Under the pieces are notes generated by a model, which made no database searches, was not told where the DNA came from, and worked only from the letters and a program-made list of their open reading frames with translations. A stretch of 64,000 nucleotides of DNA from Bemisia tabaci (Eukaryota; Arthropoda; Insecta; Hemiptera; Aleyrodidae). Shown here piece by piece: positions 34,901 to 43,600 of the stretch. The DNA lies in NCBI RefSeq assembly GCF_918797505.1, contig NC_092793.1, forward strand, positions 2,294,001 to 2,358,000, given 5' to 3'. A program made the position numbers and the translations under genes. Each line of letters opens with the position of its first letter. The stretch's first letter is position 1.

Positions 34901-37838
34901 ATGGTGATCAGATAAAGCAGTATACATTACAGAAGAAATTAGGTCTGAGGAGGGAAGATTAGTGAATAGATTATCGATTCTGGTAGCAGAATGGTCTGTG
35001 TCATCTGGGTCAATTCAGGGGTGCAGAAAGCTCTTAGCCTTTCCCAATTTTTAATTGCCTTCCCCAAAATTCGCTATTTTGCTGTAATTGCGCCTCTACA
35101 TACAACAACATGCTTAGCAGCTTCCTTCCTCAAAAGTAGCGTGCTTGAAAAACTTCTAGCATATAAAACAGCGCGCGTAGAGTTTTCTTCCCTAAAAGCA
35201 GATTGCTTAATACCACATGCAGGGCGTTTGAGGGACTTCCAGCAAATAAAACAACTTGCTTGATAGTCTCCTTCCCCAAAAGCAGCTTGCTTGAAAGGCA
35301 TTTGGAACAAATAACAATGCGTTTCCCTGCTCTTTCCCCAAAAACAAGGAAAAAAGAGTCTTCCCAAATTTACACAAATTTTTACAGCCTTCCCCCATTT
35401 TCATGTGAGCGTTTTGCGATCATGATTGCGTGGTCAAGAACATTCTGCACTCCTGGGCCAATTCAGGAATAAAAAATTGATTAAATTTTGAAAATATTGG
35501 GAGAGCTAGAACAGCATAGCAGCACCCATTATTCCAGGGTTGGGTCTGTGCAGAGAGAATTATTTTGTTGAATCATCATTTTTTTGGTTTCAGTGTCTAA
35601 ATTATTGAGTAGAATCCCTAGACATTAGATATATATATATATATATTTGTTTGTTTGTTACGTAGCCAGTGCTATGGGTTAAACTAAAAATTGTTAACTC
35701 ACATTAACTTAATATAGAAGAATTTATTGGTCGAAGCTTTTCGTCTAATAAATTCTTCTAATTTAAGTTATTGTGAGTTAACAGTTTTTATTTTAACCCA
35801 TAGCTCTGGCTATCTAACAAACAAAAAATTACACGAAGTGCTACTACGATAATGTTGTACATCAACTCTTTCAATGGTTCGATATATTGGAAAGACAACA
35901 ACTGCAATGGCTGAATTCTGCAAAAAAACAAGCCCAAAAAATTGATTTGTTTGCAATTCAGCAAAGCACAAGGCTCAGGCATCTTGAATTGGAAATAAAG
36001 AAAAGTCTTACCGTATGGTGTGTAAAAGTCTAACGGTCACATCCAAGATACCGGATACCGTACATAAATTGATCAAACTCGAAAGGACCTAGTAATAAAA
36101 GCAAGAGAATAACTAATATGGGCTTACATGATTAACATTCTGCTGATCCATACTCCATGAATTGAGGATGTAGGCCCGAGAATCACTTGCTATAACTCTG
36201 ACCTGAAAAGAATGGTAGGTACCAAATATCAATGGCTGAAGTACTTATTTGTTTCCTATAATGTTTACGAAAAGCTAACAGAGCCTTAATGGGAACACAT
36301 TCATTGCCAATTGTCATGTAATTTTCAAATGCTGTTAAAATGAGTACTTAAAGCCAGTTTTGATTAGCCTTCCTTCTTGCTTGTATTGTGTGTTACTGCG
36401 TACATCATGTAAATATTTGTACAATCATTTGCATTGAGAAGCCATTCATTTTCAGTACTAAAAGGTGTTAAAGCCTTTTCATGGTTATGGTTCAGCATAT
36501 CAGTATCAGCATTCAGTGGAATTCACTTGTGGGACAGATATGATCTTTATTACTGGACACACTGTTAGCCTTCGATGCCTTAACACAAAACATAAATTTA
36601 AAATGCTTCAAGATGATGTGAAATATGCACTTCGTGCTTTAGTGATCAAGGTTTTAATGCTGAACACTCAACATCTCTACACATGTATGTATGCTAAAAT
36701 ACATTATAATATTTTACAGAGTGAGTTTACGTCTGATGTTGGTGATGACTTATCCTCTCTTTCATCGAGGATGTGTATTTACCTACTTGAGAAAAAAAAC
36801 AGAAGAAATACTGTAACTGAGGTTGCAAGAATTAGGAATAATTTTGATGAGAGTTAAAAAGGGTATTATAAAGTAGCACTAATGCCTATCAGAATGGAAG
36901 AGCTATGGCTCTCATAGCTCAAAAATATACAAATAATGAACTTTAGCTGCAACTGAACGTCTGCGCCGGCCTGCTACTATAGACTTCGAAAGTTTCGGTA
37001 AAGGATATAATACATAGTTGCTCTAATGACCAGTTGAAGATGAGCTTCTCTATTGAGGTGGTGGACACCACAATACCCAATATTACATCGGTAGGATGTT
37101 TTGAGTGCATGTCAAATTCGAATATGTTTATTTCACTTCAAGTAGGTTTACATGAGTAACACAGCCAATTTCAACAAGATTTCATAAAAAATAAAATAAA
37201 TAAAACCCACCACCCTTTAAGTAAGAACTTTTGGTGGATGGTGCAACCAAGGAAAAACAACACAGACATAATAATGTAACTATTATCGCAGACTCAAACT
37301 ACAATTTAACAGAAAAAAAGGCATGTTAGAGGCTGTAATTAAAAAATGCACATTACAGAGAGCAAATTTCCACTCATAGTTAATTTTCTAAAAGAAAATA
37401 AACCAACAATGGCTTTTCATCTTTTCTCAAAATTCTTTTCACTCATTCAATTGCATTCATGGAAACTAGGAGATATTTTTGCTGCGGGTTTCCTGTTAAA
37501 AGATAAAACATAATCTGAGTCAGAAACGTTGGAATGAAGATACGAATGTTTAGATTTCAGTCATTGATAAGTTGAGAAAAAAATAATGGAGATAGAAACT
37601 ATCTTCTTACCAACTTTTCTTGGGGGAACAAGTCCCACACTATCCTACAGTACTCAACAGTGGCTTCGATACTGCATGTCCACAGAGATTTTGAGATAGG
37701 AGCCAGCGGAATAAACCCTGGTGTCCTGTTCTTAGGAAAGTCAAAATCAATGTAATGTTCACAGGGAATACCGAAGTACGGCGTGTGATCCAAAACGAAA
37801 ACTGTCTTGTGATTTGCTGGGTACAACTTCCCGACCAT
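19742..37838 (-). CDS. INTS13: Integrator complex subunit 13 (Asunder), ten exons, complete
   Basis: Joining ten exons (37838-37611, 36202-36128, 33462-33304, 31102-30978, 28825-28732, 25917-25707, 23373-23220, 22933-22717, 21637-20983, 19938-19742) gives 2115 bases: 704 residues plus stop, near the ~706 of the human protein. Every junction is GT..AG and all phases agree. Diagnostic segments are [14 protein letters not shown] (residues ~44-57), [63 protein letters not shown] and [19 protein letters not shown]. Known of the family: INTS13 has an N-terminal VWA-like domain, pairs with INTS14 through a beta-barrel region in the module with INTS10, and its C-terminal tail contacts the INTS4/9/11 cleavage module. 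It acts in the nucleus in snRNA 3-prime processing and transcription attenuation; in flies asunder is also needed for dynein positioning. The C-terminal SILDLW and FAGR words match the tail motif. All introns but the 286-base one are over 1 kb. Confidence 0.97.
20390..20900 (+). repeat. Dispersed repeat in INTS13 intron 9, copy 1
   Basis: Begins ATGGACCACTAGACAAGGTG and runs to AATTGTGTTCTAC..TTTTGAT. It is colinear with a diverged copy at 29630-30130, sharing AACAAGCAACAGCT.AGCCAA and ATTAAATATCTTGG. No frame is conserved. Confidence 0.7.
20983..21637 (-). CDS. INTS13: INTS13 coding exon 9
   Basis: 655 bases, [63 protein letters not shown]. Acceptor TTTGTAG, donor GTAAGA. The second half (about residues 545-639) is a variable serine- and lysine-rich linker before the C-terminal tail. 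Confidence 0.95.
22717..22933 (-). CDS. INTS13: INTS13 coding exon 8
   Basis: 217 bases, [52 protein letters not shown]. Acceptor TTATTTCAG, donor GTGAGG. The most conserved stretch of the protein. Confidence 0.95.
23220..23373 (-). CDS. INTS13: INTS13 coding exon 7
   Basis: 154 bases, [39 protein letters not shown]. Acceptor TGTTCCAG. The donor GTACTT is weaker than the others, but phase and homology (DVNSRPSSCL across the junction) require it. Confidence 0.94.
23919..24840. mobile_element. Foldback element in INTS13 intron 6
   Basis: The arms pair over about 120 bp: CCGAAAAATTTAAACTGG..AGATCTGTCGGTCTGGCAGC on the left is inverted at the right end. Inside, a ~45-bp module (CGATGACCGAA.GGT.GCCAGACC) recurs at about 24010, 24186, 24318 and, inverted, 24580. 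Confidence 0.75.
24856..25241. mobile_element. TIR element, GACGTATTTCTATCAAACAG family, in INTS13 intron 6
   Basis: The left end ATTGAACGTATTTCTATCAA matches the inverted right end ATTGGACGTATTTCTATCAA. The interior (ACTCATGAGCC.TGTCCACAA, GGGGTGTGCTC) is shared with 60404-60744. It abuts the foldback element at 23919-24840. Confidence 0.75.
25707..25917 (-). CDS. INTS13: INTS13 coding exon 6
   Basis: 211 bases, [49 protein letters not shown]. Acceptor GGTTTTCAG. Of two overlapping donors (GTAGGT and GTGAGC), GTAGGT at 25706 is chosen because only it gives the phase 1 exit required by exon 7. Confidence 0.94.
25967..26737. mobile_element. TIR element in INTS13 intron 5
   Basis: The outer ends TAAGGGGGTACTCCAGTCTA and, inverted, TTAGGGGGTGCACCAGTCTA bound it. 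A second inner inverted repeat pairs GAGACCTGCGATTTTTTTTT and GTAACAGAGCCG (26284-26350) with 26470-26540. It lies about 50 bp upstream of the exon 6 acceptor. Confidence 0.65.
28160..28312. mobile_element. Small MITE, ATTGCATTTTGC family, in INTS13 intron 5
   Basis: GGATCACATTTTGCAATAAG on the left is inverted as TTATTGCAAAATGTAATCC on the right. Related copies lie at 32059-32330 and 32628-32890. Confidence 0.7.
28732..28825 (-). CDS. INTS13: INTS13 coding exon 5
   Basis: 94 bases, [25 protein letters not shown]. Acceptor TTATTTCAG and donor GTAAGA. The HLVIINTYP strand matches the family's C.LVLIHTYP. Last strand of the VWA-like domain. Confidence 0.92.
29630..30130 (+). repeat. Dispersed repeat in INTS13 intron 4, copy 2
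   Basis: Diverged, same-orientation copy of 20390-20900. Shared words include AACAAGCAACAGCTCAGCCA, AGACTGTTGCG and CAAATTGTGTTCTA. Confidence 0.65.
30978..31102 (-). CDS. INTS13: INTS13 coding exon 4
   Basis: 41 codons plus two bases, [31 protein letters not shown]. The acceptor has a long pyrimidine tract ending TTAAAG, and the donor is GTATGT. The phase-2 exit fits exon 5 exactly. Confidence 0.92.
32059..32330. mobile_element. MITE, ATTGCATTTTGC family, in INTS13 intron 3
   Basis: Left end TGGATTGCATTTTGGGAGAG. The inverted right end reads GCATCTTGCGAGAAGGAACC. Both flank AATGT words. Confidence 0.6.
32628..32890. mobile_element. MITE, ATTGCATTTTGC family, in INTS13 intron 3, second copy
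   Basis: Left end GGATTGCATTTTGAAAAA..ACCAAAAGCATTCCAATGTTG. The inverted right end is GATTGCATTTTGCAAAAAGG AACCAACAGCATT. Confidence 0.7.
33304..33462 (-). CDS. INTS13: INTS13 coding exon 3
   Basis: 53 codons, [30 protein letters not shown]. Acceptor CCAACAG and donor GTAAAT. Matches the conserved HGL.xAxE helix of the VWA-like domain. Confidence 0.93.
34098..35015 (-). mobile_element. Non-LTR retrotransposon (LINE) remnant with internal deletion
   Basis: On the minus strand a frame reads [20 protein letters not shown], then [12 protein letters not shown] (about 34990-34870), the C-terminal motif of an apurinic-type retrotransposon endonuclease with the SDHxxI box. A linker follows (to ~34553), and after stops a frame ending [20 protein letters not shown] (34227-34514) resembles the extreme C-terminus of such polyproteins. 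The reverse-transcriptase core between them is absent. The 3-prime end is an ATT repeat tail (34098-34122). It lies in INTS13 intron 2 and is interrupted by a hAT-type MITE at 35016. Dead copy; the clade is not determined. Confidence 0.75.
35016..35455. mobile_element. hAT-type MITE, 440 bp, inserted at the LINE remnant
   Basis: Ends CAGGGGTGCAGAAAG and, inverted, CAGGAGTGCAGAATG. Flanking 8-mers GGTCAATT (35008-35015) and GGCCAATT (35456-35463) match at 7 of 8. The interior has a degenerate ~75-bp tandem unit with TTCCCCAAAAGCAGCTTGCT (about 35110-35300). Confidence 0.7.
35629..35646 (+). repeat. AT dinucleotide repeat
   Basis: Uninterrupted AT repeat adjoining the hairpin element at 35660-35825. 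Confidence 0.85.
35660..35825. mobile_element. Hairpin MITE, ~165 bp
   Basis: GCTATGGGTTAAACTAAAAA..TTGTTAACTCAC on the left pairs with the inverted right arm, leaving a loop near 35735-35745 (GGTCGAAGCTTTTCG). TGTTTGTT and AACAAACA flank it. Confidence 0.75.
36128..36202 (-). CDS. INTS13: INTS13 coding exon 2
   Basis: 25 codons, [21 protein letters not shown], with acceptor CTTTTCAG and donor GTAAGC. Corresponds to the conserved SDSxAxxLNSW segment. Phase 0 at both ends. Too short to appear as an isolated open frame. Confidence 0.93.
37611..37838 (-). CDS. INTS13: INTS13 coding exon 1
   Basis: Codes residues 1-76, from [20 protein letters not shown] to FPQEKL, and is followed by the donor GTAAGA. 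This is the start of the VWA-like domain. The ATG at 37838 is chosen because HKTVFVxDH aligns at the same distance from the start as in animal orthologues. Phase 0 exit. Confidence 0.96.
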
Positions 37839-38109
37839 TTTAGCTTAAAATGATTGCTTGATTTCCTACAGCGTTTGTGTTTAAAAGTTACATGGTAAGT
37901 TGTAAAAAAATATTATACTAATACTTCTGACTTAGATTGTACGCTAAGAGTAAGACGAATTGATTGAGAAAATGACCAACAAAACTAGAGTCCCTTTAAA
38001 CAAAACTAAAAAAAAATATTTCTTTCCTTCCGAATTCCAATTTCATCCACAACAGATTTCTAACCTCAACAACATGTAAACAAAAGACGAAAGTACGTGC
38101 CACAGACGA

Positions 38110-38609
38110 NNNNNNNNNNNNNNNNNNNNNNNNNNNNNNNNNNNNNNNNNNNNNNNNNNNNNNNNNNNNNNNNNNNNNNNNNNNNNNNNNNNNNNNNNNN
38201 NNNNNNNNNNNNNNNNNNNNNNNNNNNNNNNNNNNNNNNNNNNNNNNNNNNNNNNNNNNNNNNNNNNNNNNNNNNNNNNNNNNNNNNNNNNNNNNNNNNN
38301 NNNNNNNNNNNNNNNNNNNNNNNNNNNNNNNNNNNNNNNNNNNNNNNNNNNNNNNNNNNNNNNNNNNNNNNNNNNNNNNNNNNNNNNNNNNNNNNNNNNN
38401 NNNNNNNNNNNNNNNNNNNNNNNNNNNNNNNNNNNNNNNNNNNNNNNNNNNNNNNNNNNNNNNNNNNNNNNNNNNNNNNNNNNNNNNNNNNNNNNNNNNN
38501 NNNNNNNNNNNNNNNNNNNNNNNNNNNNNNNNNNNNNNNNNNNNNNNNNNNNNNNNNNNNNNNNNNNNNNNNNNNNNNNNNNNNNNNNNNNNNNNNNNNN
38601 NNNNNNNNN
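38110..38609. other. Assembly gap of exactly 500 N
   Basis: A run of exactly 500 unknown bases, probably a placeholder for a gap of unknown size. It separates the INTS13 start from the neighbouring secreted-protein gene and may hide that gene's last exon and the left end of a transposable element. Confidence 0.98.
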
Positions 38610-39318
38610 GTGTGCTGTCAAAAATGATGCCGATGTGAAAAAGCGCTCCGCCTTTGGGATGCTTTAGAAATGTTCAAGGTCCTCATCCTCAAAAAATAAG
38701 AGAAAGAGAAATTAAGCAATTTTTACCCACAAACTTGGTGAGCCAAAAAAAACATGGTATATCCTGATGGGGTAGGGGCGGTTGACATTTTTGACATTTC
38801 TCTATCTGAAAATTACAAACGCAAAGAATAATTGTGATTCTCTAATCTCCCTGGCACTCCGAGTTGGCAAGATGGGTATCTGCTACGCTTTCAATTCCGA
38901 AAACGCCGTTATACTCTTGATTATTATCTGAGTTGAGTTATCTTATTGACAGCCTCAACCTCATGATTTGGGGAACCGATATTTTAGGTAATATCTGATG
39001 CAATATCTGGATCGGTAACACTGTTTACGAATCTGATAGCAGTATGCTAAGTTCTCTTGATCATACTGCGTTCCGATTTAGTGGCAATTACTATTGTAAA
39101 TTTACTATTGTTTGCAGCAAAATGAAGATCACTTTGAACATTTGACGGAATAACAGAGCATCAGGTATAAGAACTTTCCACTTTAAAAATAATAAAAATA
39201 AAAAAATTGCTCAATTTTTCTCTTCTTCTTTTTTGAGAATGAGGACCTTGAACATTACTAAAGCATCCCAAAGGAGGAGCGCTTTTTCACATCGGCTTCA
39301 TTTTTTGACGCAAGCACA
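38610..39318. mobile_element. TIR element at the gap edge
   Basis: About 110 bp from 38610 (GATGCCGATGTGAAAAAGCG, TTTGGGATGCTTTAG, TGTTCAAGGTCCTCAT) are repeated inverted at 39210-39318. The left end is cut by the gap, so the full terminus is not seen. Confidence 0.75.
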
Positions 39319-40137
39319 CTTAATCCTGTGCATGTGATGTCGCATACTCCGACGATTGAAGGGGTCCCGCTTGCCAACTTTCAAGTCAGCAAATTATTGC
39401 TCTTACTTGGCCAAATAAAGGAAAAAAAAGTTGATACATTGATTTTCCTTAAACTAGAGGGTATTTGAAAGATAACAATTTCTGGAATTTTCATTATTCG
39501 CGTTCCTCAAATTTGCCGCCATGTTGAATTTTCCGAAATTTTATTTTTGAAACAATGCCATCCAAACTTGTGACAACGTCAGTTGTTTTCCTTGCCATAA
39601 AGGGCACTTTTCAAACTTTTCATTCCAGGTTTGTTTTTGTTTTTTCGGCAATTGGGAGCTCACGGTGATTTTTTGAAAAGTGGTCAATTTAAAATTTTGA
39701 CCGGCTGTAACTTTTGAACGAGTGAACCGATTTTAATTTTATTTGCGTCATTTTTCTTGTCTTTTTGAGTTTTTTTTAACCATGTCTAAAAAATGGGGGT
39801 TGCTATTTGAATTTTGAAAGTTGCCCCCCCCTTGGGGCCCCCAGGGGGGTCCACCAAGAAAAACCCCCATCAAAAAATTTCCCCCTCTGGATGATGAAGA
39901 ATGCCACAAACCGCGACCTTCTATCTTTTTTTGTTCAAAAATTATACCCACTTTTCAGTTACTTTATGGACACCCGGTAGAATTATTTGTTATAGAGCTT
40001 TTCAAAAATGCATCGTTCTACTTTTCAATTTTAATATGTCAATGGCCGAAAATGTGCTGTCTGTTACGGGGACAAAACTCTTCCAGCAATGGTGAAACCA
40101 CCCGGGTACATTTCGGGAGATGAACTGAAGCACTTAC
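39319..40137. other. Downstream of the exon at 40138; no exon found
   Basis: Should contain intron or a terminal exon of the secreted-protein gene. I looked for a minus-strand, cysteine-rich exon in phase 0 and saw none. The stretch at 39700-39880 has G/C-rich repeat sequence resembling the 1-520 and 40920-41128 repeats. Confidence 0.4.
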
Positions 40138-40612
40138 AAACTGAATGCCAGGCGCTTTGCAGTTGAAGGAGAAGGAGCACTTGCAGCGTTCAAACTGGGT
40201 AGGGTCGCCGTTCTTATGAGTGCTCTGGGCGTTCTCCCAGGAGGGCACGGGACCTGTAAGAATTCCCACCGATGAGGCGGCACCCTGGGGTCCAGCAAAG
40301 TTGGGGTTCGGCCTGGAGCCGGCCGGGGAGGGCAGCGTGATGGGCAGCGCGCTCGGTCTGCTCACGACGGGAACCGGCCTCGCGGGTAGGGCGAAGATGG
40401 ACGCCGCTGGAACTGGGCGACTTGGCGAGGCCAACGCCGCCACCGGTCGGTTCGGCGAGGGTAGTGACACCCCCGGCCGATTTGACGAGGGTAGCGGAAC
40501 GACCGGTCGGTTTGGCGAGCCGAACGCTACCGGTCGGTAGGGTGGAGGTCTCGTGTCTGCCAATCCACTGTTCTCGTACACCTCGTATCGGTAGTCGGAT
40601 TCGGGTCGGGTT
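40138..40612 (-). CDS. Third coding exon of the secreted-protein gene
   Basis: Acceptor TGTTTGCAG, donor GTAAGT. 475 bases coding TRPESDYRYEVYENSG..PPPYRPVAFGSPNRPV..FERCKCSFSFNCKAPGIQF. The third phase in a row to agree. The opposite strand is also open here because of the GC-rich repeat; its frame is not supported. Confidence 0.82.
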
Positions 40613-43600
40613 CTGCAAACATAACATGACAAAATCAAGTGCCAACCCTAATAGCAATGGCTCTTAAAAAATTCCACAAAAAGTTGTCAAAAAAATGTAA
40701 AAAAAACTCGTAAATTTTAAGTAAAAAAAACTCTTAAAATACTCGTTTTAGGAAACCCTATTGGGGCATTCTTTTAAATAAAAATAGTGTTATAATAATT
40801 AAAAGAAAACGTAAAATTTACGTAAAAATCAACAAACTATATCCCCAATGTTTATGGGCTGCAACTTGTGCTTTTATACTTTTTTTATACGAATTATTTT
40901 TTTTATACGGATTATTTTTTTTATTACCTTTCGAATGAGGTATCACAAGATGGGAATTGCCATTTGAAAAAAAAAGGTAGCTCCGGCCCCTCTTGGGGGG
41001 GGGGGGGGGGGGGCTGTCCCCCAAGTTGCTACTTTAGACCGAGGAACATTGCCAAAGTTACAAACTTGTATCTCGATTAGGAAAAAAGTTACAGGGGTGG
41101 TAGGTGACTTTTGGATAAGCCTGTATACCTAACGTCAACGTTGTCGATTTGATCCTCTTTCCCGATGAAGATGAACGCACGGGTAAAAAACGGAATTAGG
41201 GTAAACGTACTTTGATTCATAGTTGGAAAGGATGTCGATGGTTTGTTTGGAAACGTTGTCGTTGTAGGCGGGTCGTTCGTGGCTGTAGATCCCTTGGAGT
41301 TGTCGATCGTACTCGAGGCTCTCTCTCGAGACTTGCTCATGATCCCTTTGAGCGGATTCACCGGATCGGCCGCGACTCCTGCTCTTCTCGCCCCATACCC
41401 ACTTGTCGTCGGCCCAACTCGTCCTCTCCCCCACTATCACCCACACAAGCAGCACCTCCACGCGTAAAGCTGAAACAACCGCAAACGGAAAATCATCTTA
41501 TTAGTTTTAATCATTATTGACACAGGATCTCAAGCTACAAGGTCGTCCATTTTTAAGAAATGAACCAAAAAAGCATGAAAGAACAAACATAAATGTGGTT
41601 TAATAATTTTAACTTTCGCCGCTGCGCCGCGCCGATCGCACTGTGTTTGGCGCAATGCGTGAAGTATTTGTGCAGTCATGTAGGGCTAATATGTGTTACA
41701 TGCCGATCGCCGCGCCGAGGGCTTCTCCTTTTCATCTCAAGTCCTCGTCATCATTACTCTCTGTGCTGAGCTTCAGGCCAAATTACGTGTTTAATTCCTC
41801 TCTTAAATCGACTAATTAAAGATGCTGTCTCTTGTATTACCGAAAAACGACAAAATTAGAAATTACTTTTCTCTCAGGAAAGAGAGATTTCGTCCCCGTT
41901 TCTCATTGATAATTTTTTTTTTAATCCGAATTTTTTTATACCCACATTTAACAAGATTGCAAACTTTGCCGCCCTCGAAATTTGCCGCCATGGACCGCGG
42001 CCCATGTGGCCATCCCCTTAATCCGGCCCTGCTGGAATTAAGTGATAGTGGAGGAAGCAAGTAAAGCGCTATTAGTAGCGAACGCGACGAAAGTTATACA
42101 AAGGGGTTTATTCAAAAACGGCAAAAAGGTCCCTAGCGTGGTTTCGAACCAATTTTTAGTATGTTATTCTACTATGTTGAATACGCCTTTCTGCGAAATT
42201 TCAAGGCCTAAAACGATTATAACGATAACAGCTCAGCAAAGTTGCCAATTGTAAAACTGTAAAGTTTCATATCTACCTATTGATCGAAAAAAGATTTTGA
42301 AGTGCAGTTTGCGCGAAAATTCTTCTATAATACGTCCTTAACTAATACATCATTAACTTGGAGGTTTTGTGTATTTAAACTTGCAATGTTGCCATTTTTC
42401 ATTTTGTCCCATGATCGATTTTTATAAAATTATATAGTACATCGTCAAATGCCTTCATGAGATCAAACAAACAACTGTTCATTCTATTATTCGTACTGTG
42501 CCATTTCTTTTGATATGTTATACCTCCTAGGAAAACGATTGGTACGCGAGTTATAAGCTATCAAAGTTTACGCTTTGCACGCGCCGAATCCGGGCGCTCG
42601 GAATCGTCTGCACACCCCACCCTTGCCACTAACAAGTTTGACGCGGACATTCGTACGTATTTTTTTTTTGCATGCTTTCCATTTTTGGCCTTTAAAAAGG
42701 CCTCAGATGAATACTTAGTTGCCTTTTGGTCCTTTCTTGCCATTTTTGAGCCATTGTTAGGTTTTTTTTTTTCAATTCTACTTGAGTAAGACCTAATTTA
42801 GACTGAAAAATGTGCACGTTTTTAGGGGAAACGTAAAAAAAATGAATAAAACTAGTTTTATAACTTTTTCCATTTTTTCAGATTTCTGTCTCAAAAAGAG
42901 GCACTTGACGATGTGCTATAATTTTTTTAAAAAAAAATCGATCACGGCAAAAAATGAAAAATGACAACATTGCAAGTTTAAATTCACAAAACCTCCAATT
43001 TAATGACGTAGTAGTTGAGGACGTATTTCAGAAGAATTTTCGCGCAAACTAGACTTCAAAATCTTTTTTCGTTCAACAGATATGGAACTTTACCGTTTTA
43101 CACTTGGCAATGCTACTACGCCGAAAAAAATCGTTTTAGGAATTAAAATTTTGCAGAAAGGCGTATGCAATCTAGTAGAATAACATACCCGAAATTGGTT
43201 CAAAACCATGCTATAGCATGGTTTTGAACCAATTGTTTGAAGTCCCTATAGGGACCTTTCTGCCGTTTTTGAATAAACCCCTTTCATTTTAATTCCTTGA
43301 TACAAGTGTTGGAACTCCACGGATGGCCATGTTGCATGCGCACGGGAGTGAAGGCGTTTTGACTGTCCAGGCACTCGCCACTCCACCCGCGGCCTGCTAC
43401 GAGACACGACGTGGCGCCGCAAAGTGAATCGAGTCAATTAGAGAAGTCGGACATGAAATTTTTGACTAAAACTGCAAATTTTGATGATTATTTCATCACA
43501 TTCTACGTTTTAAGGGGTGCTGTAGGAAGAAAATTTCACTAGAAAACCAATGGAACCGCTTTTGGAACCTCAAAGTTTTGTATAAACGGAGTTATAAGCG

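Noticed and set aside
40220..40667. Plus-strand frames opposite the proline-rich exon.
   Set aside because: They lack splice sites and simply read the complement of the GC-rich minisatellite. The minus-strand exon has three consistent phases.
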